Assembly: GCA_003427395.1 (NCBI GenBank) | Contig: BFEA01000345.1 | Location: 701,986 to 735,871, forward strand | Reading direction: 5' to 3' | Length of the DNA stretch: 33,886 nucleotides | DNA from: Chara braunii | Lineage: Eukaryota > Streptophyta > Charophyceae > Charales > Characeae | In this document: positions 28,699 through 33,886 of the stretch, piece by piece | Layout: the number at the start of each line of letters is the position of its first letter | How positions within the stretch are numbered: the stretch's first letter is position 1 | Notes under the pieces: generated by a model | Database searches by the model: none | What the model was told of the DNA's origin: nothing | What the model saw: the letters and a program-made list of their open reading frames with translations, nothing else | Translations under genes and position numbers: made by a program

Positions 28699-29787
28699 AG
28701 GGGATGGAGGTTGTGTTTCTACTTACCTTGAAGATTGAGTTGCGAAAGAGGGGTTTCCCAGACACATATTTCGATAATGGGCTGACGGTCTTTTCCAGGA
28801 AGTTTGCGGGGATCTGGGATGATTGGGTGGCTGTACTGACAGGCTGGGGTAGATTGACGATTGGCGCTGTAGGCGCTCGCACCCATGAGGGTGGATTAGT
28901 AAGGTCGGGGGCAGGGAGATGGGGTCTGGAGAAATGTGCGATAACAGAGATGGGGTCGGATGGCCACTGAAAACGTTGGGGGAAGTGGCTACTGGGGTGC
29001 ATCTGTCTTGGACTCACACTCGAACGGATGCCTCTGTGATTTGTTTGTTGTTTGTTTTGCCTTTTCTCCCTTTCTTTTTCTTTTTCTTTTTCTTTCTTTT
29101 TCTTTTTCTTTTCTTTTTCTCTCCCTTCTTTTTCCTTTTTTCCCAAAAACACTGGTTTCCCGAAGCACCTTTTTGAGGGTCTACATGGGGCTGCCCGGTG
29201 AATGGGCAGGTGGTGGTAGGAGAAGTGAGAAGTTTGGGACTGTGCGTTGATTTAGTATCGCTACTTCTAGAACGAATCGTTGTTCGGTGTGTTCCTTTTA
29301 GGCTGTATCTGACTATCTTTTCTGGTTAGCTTCATTACTGTATTTGTTGGTCTATCCTGTCCACCTTCTATATTTTTCTGACGGCATTCTCGGGACTTTT
29401 TCTTGGTGACGAATATCTTTGTTTCTATCTCGGACCTTCTTAGACGATTCTTCTTTTGGTACTTAAGCTTGAAACGTCTATTTGCTCAGTCCCTTTCCCT
29501 AGCGATACGACAGACCCCTGATGATTCCGGTTTGGCGGCCGGATGAAACGCAGCGTAGGGTCGCTGCGCCAGTTTTCACGATTATCTTTTGATGCTTCGG
29601 CGGTATTATTTTTTATCATATGGCCGAATGGTCGCGTTTCGGGAAACTTGGGTTGAGCCTTTGCTATTCTTGTTCTTCTTTCTCCTCCTTTTCTCCCTCT
29701 CCTTCCTTTCTTCCTCTTTGGTCTCTTTGTCTCTTGTTGACAGCCAGTTTGACTTTATGCGTGTCTGGAAGGCTTGTCCATTACCAG
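28430..29787 (+). repeat. Right pseudo-LTR of the PLE
   Basis: It includes the RT C-terminal coding end, the polypyrimidine tract (29055-29140), 88 bases (29261-29348) missing from the left copy, a hammerhead-like core and the first part of the ORF1 leader. It breaks off at 29787 (CCATTACCAG), 161 bases before the position corresponding to the ORF1 ATG. Confidence 0.93.
29518..29570 (+). ncRNA. Hammerhead-ribozyme-like core, right pseudo-LTR
   Basis: As at 23141-23193, but helix II is here fully paired (TCCGG/CCGGA). CTGATGA is at 29518-29524, GAAA at 29545-29548, helix III at 29549-29555/29562-29568. The same C replaces the expected U at the cleavage-site side and helix I is not evident. 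Confidence 0.42.
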
Positions 29788-30064
29788 CTGTTTAATCTCC
29801 TCGAACTGTGCTGCAGCAGACCATCGTCCTCGTGCTCTTGCCATTAGATCCTTTATCGCTGGCGATGCGCAGGAGCCACAAGTAAGGCTTGGACAAGAGA
29901 GACAGAGGATGTGGCAGAGGACAGATTGGGGAACGAGACGAAGGCAAGAGCGGATTAGACAAGGAGAAGTCAAGGGCCTGGGGGTTTACTGGGTGCAGGG
30001 GATGTGTGTAGAGGAGTGAGGCAGGGTTTATGCAGGGTATATGGGTGTTATACGTAGTGTATAG
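29788..30064. other. Unassigned flank of the PLE
   Basis: No gene recognised. Contains the right candidate target-duplication bases (to 29794). Confidence 0.4.
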
Positions 30065-30505
30065 CTAGGATACGGGGTGAGCACGATCATAGGCACGAAC
30101 AAGTTTCATGGCGTTCTTGAGATTATTGAGGGGTTCCCTTGTAGATTCTTCATCTGTGTATCCGGTCCATTTGACTTTGTATTCAGTGATTGGTTCTGGG
30201 TGATCGGATACTTGAGTTCTTCTTCGTCCTATGATAGATTCTACCACGAATTCAGGCCTGGTAGGCAGCATGATTGGTGGAGGTCTAGGATACGGGCGGT
30301 TGGCAAATTCTGGAGGGGATTCATGGTATTCGTTTATGTACTCCACATGGAAGATACGGTGAACATGGTTGATGTCAGGGGGTAGTTGAAGTTTGTAATT
30401 TTCAAGGGATGTTTGTTCAATGACGGGGAATGGACCGAGCCATTTGTTTGAGAGTTTGTTGGACAAGCCATGTTGGGGTGCAAAGCGTTTGGCTGAGAGC
30501 CATGT
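30065..30505 (-). pseudogene. Chromovirus integrase C-terminus with chromodomain
   Basis: The minus strand holds FAPQHGLSNKLSNKWLGPFPV (GPF/Y region), then YKLQLPPD, HRIFHVEYINEY and a linker of prolines. The chromodomain follows: FVVESIIGRRRTQV, EYKVKWTGYTDEEST, then EPLNNLKNAMKLVRAYD. Chromodomains steer Ty3/gypsy integration to histone-marked chromatin. One aromatic cage position is Arg (STREP for usual ST-W-EP). The GPF/Y frame continues upstream to about 30505, beyond the first possible start. RT and integrase core are absent, so this is a 3' fragment of a third Ty3 lineage. Confidence 0.88.
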
Positions 30506-31711
30506 TTGGGTTCAAAGCATGGGGCAGTGATAAGGCTTGGGTGTTGGACGATAGGCGGCCCAGGGTCGTGTAGGCTTGCCGGGAAGGCGATGTGGTGACA
30601 TAGGGATGGGTGATGAGAACTTGATGATGTGGCATTTAAGCCGAGGTGGAACTGCATTTCGTTGTTTGTTGTGCCAAGGCAAAGACCAGTCGTCATAAAT
30701 GCACGTCAAGTTGTGGGTGAGAAATCTGTGGTTGGGAGCAGCATTTGAGGTACGTTGCTCTCTTCCTTATCTACCCTCTTCATCGCTTCTTACGTGAGGA
30801 AGTGAGTTCTGTCTTGAGAGTCCTCTCAATGTGAGGTGTCACGAGCGCTCAACTTCGAGAGTCGACATTCTTCCCGGGCAGCAAGCTTGTGGGAGACATG
30901 CGAAGCCTCTGAAGGGCCCTGGACAAGCACTTGGGTCACGGTCACCATGCCAACCCGTTGGGACTAGTACTCGCATGCTTTGTCGCGAGTACTTGGTTCT
31001 GCTTATTGTGCAGAAGAGGTCTTGTTGAGCATGTCATCCCTATAAGAAACGCTCACCAGACCGTCTATAAATATTTCTGGCGGGTTGCCGGATTGAATTG
31101 GGCTGTGATTGTCGTCCTGTCTGCGACGTTAAATAATTTTTGAGGACCTTGGGGGCTGTCCTTAAACTGCCTCTTGATCAGCCAGATCAATCGGACGTAA
31201 GGCTCGTTGCATGCGAGGGTAAACAAAGTGCAGGGCTGGCAGGCTTAATAAAGGCTTGGGGCACAGGGGCGGGCCAGATTGCACACCTTTAGGCATGCTG
31301 CTCAACCAGATGCTCAGGACGTCGATACAAGTGACTACTCAAGAGGGATACAGGGGGAGGGGGGATTTCGGCAATTGTTCACTGTGGGACTGCTTAGATA
31401 AACTGCCATCCAACATGCATCTCCACCTGCAATTTATTTTAATTTTTGATTGTTTAGTTGTACAGACTTGGTGAAAACTGACAGACAACCGCAAATAGGA
31501 TAGATCAATCCTTGCTGCATTGCATTTTGTTCCAGAGTGATCTAAAAATAGAACTAGACTTACCTTTAGGACCTGACAGTGATTGCTAGTTACCACTTGA
31601 CTACTTTTCTCCAGGCTGAGCGAATTAGTTGATTATTATTACTCGGTTGGGTGTCATGCTAAGGTAGGATTTAGAGTGGATTCTAGTTTAGATCACACAC
31701 CATCGTAGCTC
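30506..31711. other. Unassigned sequence upstream of gag, possible LTR/leader
   Basis: No gene recognised. TGTCACGAGCGC at about 30837 and a TATA-like TCTATAAATATTTC near 31063, with AATAAAGG near 31248, would suit an LTR (start, promoter, poly-A signal) belonging to the gag at 31712, but I found no primer-binding site or second LTR. Confidence 0.35.
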
Positions 31712-32805
31712 ATGAGTGAAACAATTAGTAGTGAGGAGGAGGAACGATTAGTGGAAGATCTTAGAATAACTGCTCTCAGTCGTCCGATCACTTTCCAAGA
31801 GTTAGGTCCAGGAGAGGAAAGGAGGCTGCGGAGGGAAGCCAAGGAGAGGGTGGCATTACGGAGGTCTAGGGCAGCAGTAGCCAGCATCAAGGCTGCAATG
31901 GCTGCCACCTCTATGTCGCAGGCCTTGGCCCAGGCCTCTTCGTTAGGTGTTAGTCAGGGTGTCTCTCAGAGGTACATCAGTCTGTCTATTGGCTCACAAG
32001 TCAACCAGCAATCTCCTCTCACGCTAGAGGATTATGAGATCCTCCAAGCGGAAGCCCTTCATAACGAGTTGCAACAGCAGTTGAGAGAAGCAGTAGCGAG
32101 GAAAGAGAAAGCTATATTGAGAAAAGCTAGGCTAGGAATTGAGGCAGGAGTTAGGAGGACTAGAAGCACGGGACGAGTCAACACTGGAACCTGCGATTTA
32201 GTCGCTGCATCGCTCGCTCCTTTTGCGCGGCAAAAGCACAGATTCAGCTGGAAGTGCTGGCTGAACTAGTGGCCGGCCAGAACCAAATTCCGGCTGCACT
32301 GCAGGCTCCTCGCCCAATCATGGGGCAGCCTCAGTATTTTGTAGCTCCCCGTTCGGTTGCAGGTCCCTCAGTGACGCCTTCGGCGATAGGGCCCTTTTTT
32401 TCTCCTATGTTTGGCAAGCCTCTTTCGGGTGGTTTGGCAGAAGTTAGTGGTCCGGTTCGAAGCATTTCTCTTGTACCATGAATGACGGTGGCAGCTAAGT
32501 CCCGTCGTCAAGACATGCTCAAGTTAGCATGCATCAACCTGTCTCAGTGGCTATGCAGTCACTGCAGCAGTCCAACCCATGCAGTGCATGCCCAAGATCC
32601 TAAACCTTTTTCTGGCGATAAGAAAAAGGATGAGGACCTGGACACCTGGGTGAGAATTGTGCCTACCTATGTGAGCCACAAGCTCACAAGGCCATTACAG
32701 GAAGTTATAGTCGCTGCTTCCTTTCTAGAGGGTTCGACAGCACGATGGTTGAATGGTTTAGTTCAGCAACAGGGCTATGGTCGAAATTTTGATGCCTGGG
32801 CGTAG
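31712..32805 (+). pseudogene. Ty3/gypsy gag (5' part, broken)
   Basis: ATG at 31712. The N-terminal part is helical and charged (SSEEEERLVEDLRITAL, then an Ala-rich segment and LEDYEILQAEALHNELQQQL). A frameshift near 32170-32185 moves to the frame ending LEVLAELVAGQNQ, which continues through a proline-rich linker and an in-frame TGA (32479-32481). Then comes the retrotransposon gag core: PKPFSGDKKKDEDLDTWV, AASFLEGSTARWLNGL. A TAG at 32806 interrupts the core, after which TWTLEDFIKQPY still reads as gag. Gag builds the particle around element RNA. It is not adjacent to any pol in this window. Confidence 0.85.
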
Positions 32806-32900
32806 ACTTGGACATTGGAAGACTTTATCAAACAACCCTACTAAAGCTTATCGGTCGCGGCACCGAGTCTCTCATCTGCAATGGTCCACGTTAGTGTTTT

Positions 32901-33165
32901 TGCATCGCGAAGCGTGAAACGTCCGATGTAAAATTTTGACACGCGATCTCGTTTGCATCGCGAAGTGTGAGACGTCCGATGTAAAATTGACGCGTGTGGC
33001 GTTTGTTTTTTTCTCGGGTGAGTCCGGTTTCGTTTTGTTTTTGCATTCGATCGTTTGCATCGCGAAGCGTGAGACATCCGATGTAAAATTCTGCCGCGCC
33101 TGATGCGCCCGACGCGTTTGGCGTTTCTTTTTTTCTCGGGCAAGTCTGGTTTCGTTTCGTTTTTG
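32901..33165. repeat. Dispersed 35-bp repeats and a duplicated T-rich block
   Basis: TGCATCGCGAAGCGTGAAAC followed by GTCCGATGTAAAATT occurs three times (32901, 32954 and 33056) with one or two changes. A T-rich block around TTTTTTCTCGGG...GGTTTCGTTTTG is present twice (33003-33043 and 33123-33164). Together they look like a degenerate 120-base tandem unit. Not a CRISPR array. Confidence 0.85.
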
Positions 33166-33251
33166 CGTTCTACGGACAGATACACGGTTATGATTTTTGT
33201 TTTTCGTGGATTTTGTGGATGTCGAGAGTAGTGAATCTTCCGCTAGAATAC

Positions 33252-33886
33252 AGACGTTGTCGTTGGCTGTCGGTGGGTGCTTGGGGCCGGTTGGTGTCAT
33301 GATTTTTGTTTTTTGTAGACGTTGTCGTTGGCTGTCGGTGGGTGCTTGGGGCCGGTTGGTGGGTGCTTGGGGCCGTTCGGTGGTGCTTGGGGGCGGTCGG
33401 TGGGTGCTTGGGAGCGGTCGGTGGGTGGTTGGGGACGGTCGGTGGGTGGTTGGGGGGCGGTGGGTAGGAGCTTGGGGCGGGTCGGTGGGGAGGTGCTTCG
33501 GCCGGCTCGGTGGGGAGGTGGTGGGGAGATGCGTCGACCGGATCGGTGAGGAGGTACTTTGGCCACCTCGGCGGGGAGGTGCTTCGGCCGGCTGGGTGGG
33601 AGTGCTTCGGCCGGCTGGGTGGGGAGGTGCTTCGGCCAATTGGGTGGGGAGGTGCTTCACCCAGCTCGGTGGGGAGGTGGTGGGTAGGTGCTTCAGCCGG
33701 CTGGGTGGGGAGGTGGTGGGTAGGTGCTTCGGCCGGTTCGGTGGGGAGGTGGTGGGTAGGTGCTTCGGCCGGTTCGGTGGGGAGGTGGTGGGTAGGTGCT
33801 TCGGCCGGTTCGATGGGGAGGTGGTGGGTAGGTGCTTCGGCCGGCTTAGTGGGGAGGTGGTGGGTCGGTGCGTCGGCCAGCCCGGT
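33252..33886. repeat. G-rich minisatellite reaching the window end
   Basis: Left part: irregular 20-22 base units GGTGGGTGCTTGGGGCCGGT, including a 66-base duplication (33252 and 33318). Right part: a regular 36-base unit (TAGGTGCTTCGGCCGGTTCG then GTGGGGAGGTGGTGGG) with starts at 33685, 33721, 33757, 33793 and 33829. Very G-rich on this strand. The long proline/threonine-rich frames on the other strand are a consequence of the repeat. Confidence 0.95.

Larger units (their letters stand above)
21977..29787 (+). mobile_element. Penelope-like retroelement with pseudo-LTRs
   Basis: One composite insertion: left pseudo-LTR 21977-23410, unique unit 23411-28429, right pseudo-LTR 28430-29787. The unit encodes a CCHC/coiled-coil ORF1 and an ORF2 with GIY-YIG nuclease followed by a Penelope-type reverse transcriptase. 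GIY-YIG in front of RT is the permuted order described for Naiad/Chlamys-type Penelope-like elements. The left pseudo-LTR is the 3' end of an upstream copy 5'-truncated inside the RT gene, followed by the 5' end of the full copy; this partial tandem is typical of PLEs. The outer flanks share ACCAGCTGyTTA (21968-21979 and 29783-29794, one mismatch), a possible target-site duplication overlapping the ends. ORF2 is broken by frameshifts and by an LTR insertion, so this copy is dead. Confidence 0.88.

Noticed and set aside
32901-33091. CRISPR-like array of three 35-base repeats
   Set aside because: Only three units, unequal spacers of about 18 and 67 bases, with a second repeated block between them, in eukaryotic repeat DNA without cas genes.
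32872-33660. 262-residue Pro/Thr-rich protein on the minus strand
   Set aside because: It is the translation of the minisatellite and of the 35-bp repeats; several frames are open at once because the repeat lacks stops.

Overview
The window looks like repeat-dense nuclear DNA from a photosynthetic eukaryote. A streptophyte green alga of the Chara type is my best guess (inference, moderate confidence). It rests on Ty3/gypsy gag-pol remains, an insertion of plastid atpA sequence, one exon of a plant-type site-1 protease (S1P/SBT6.1) gene, and a Penelope-like retroelement with an N-terminal GIY-YIG nuclease, an arrangement known from green algae. There is no bacterial-type gene organisation. Apart from the S1P exon and a few unrecognised reading frames, nearly all readable coding sequence belongs to retroelements, mostly broken by stops, frameshifts or nested insertions.

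Layout. 1-1.1 kb: CT microsatellites and a minus-strand LTR (family A, 309-1116) with an initiator-Met-like primer-binding site. 1.5-2.3 kb: more CT repeats and a SINE-like unit. 2.6-3.0 kb: a Ty3 integrase fragment. 4.4-7.6 kb: a long minus-strand Ty3/gypsy pol relic (protease, RT, RNase H, integrase). 7.6-12.3 kb: mostly unassigned sequence with tandem and direct repeats and two unrecognised plus-strand coding regions. 12.3-17.7 kb: minus-strand family-B LTR retrotransposon 5' halves in tandem order (LTR, PBS, leader, LTR, PBS, leader, gag), rich in CACGTCAG motifs. 18.4-19.9 kb: a family-B LTR in the opposite orientation, preceded by a polypurine tract and carrying about 235 bp of plastid atpA. 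20.09-20.24 kb: one intact exon carrying the catalytic histidine of an S1P-type subtilase.

21.98-29.79 kb holds the most interesting system: a Penelope-like element (PLE) of about 7.8 kb. Two nearly identical copies of about 1.4 kb (pseudo-LTRs) flank a unit that encodes a gag-like ORF1 (CCHC zinc knuckle plus long coiled coil) and an ORF2 with GIY-YIG nuclease upstream of the reverse transcriptase. Both pseudo-LTRs hold a hammerhead-ribozyme-like core. A solo family-A LTR is inserted into ORF2, and ORF2 carries several frameshifts. A Nextera/Tn5 junction adapter remnant lies in the left pseudo-LTR, so that spot of the assembly is artefactual.

30.0-30.5 kb has a chromovirus integrase tail with chromodomain (minus). 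31.7-32.8 kb has a Ty3 gag (plus). From 32.9 kb to the end there are dispersed short repeats and a G-rich minisatellite that runs off the window.

How the parts relate: the PLE ORF1 and ORF2 products would together nick DNA, bind RNA and perform target-primed reverse transcription. The Ty3 fragments are relics of gag, protease, RT-RNase H and integrase functions. The S1P exon may mean that part of the window is a TE-filled intron of a host gene.
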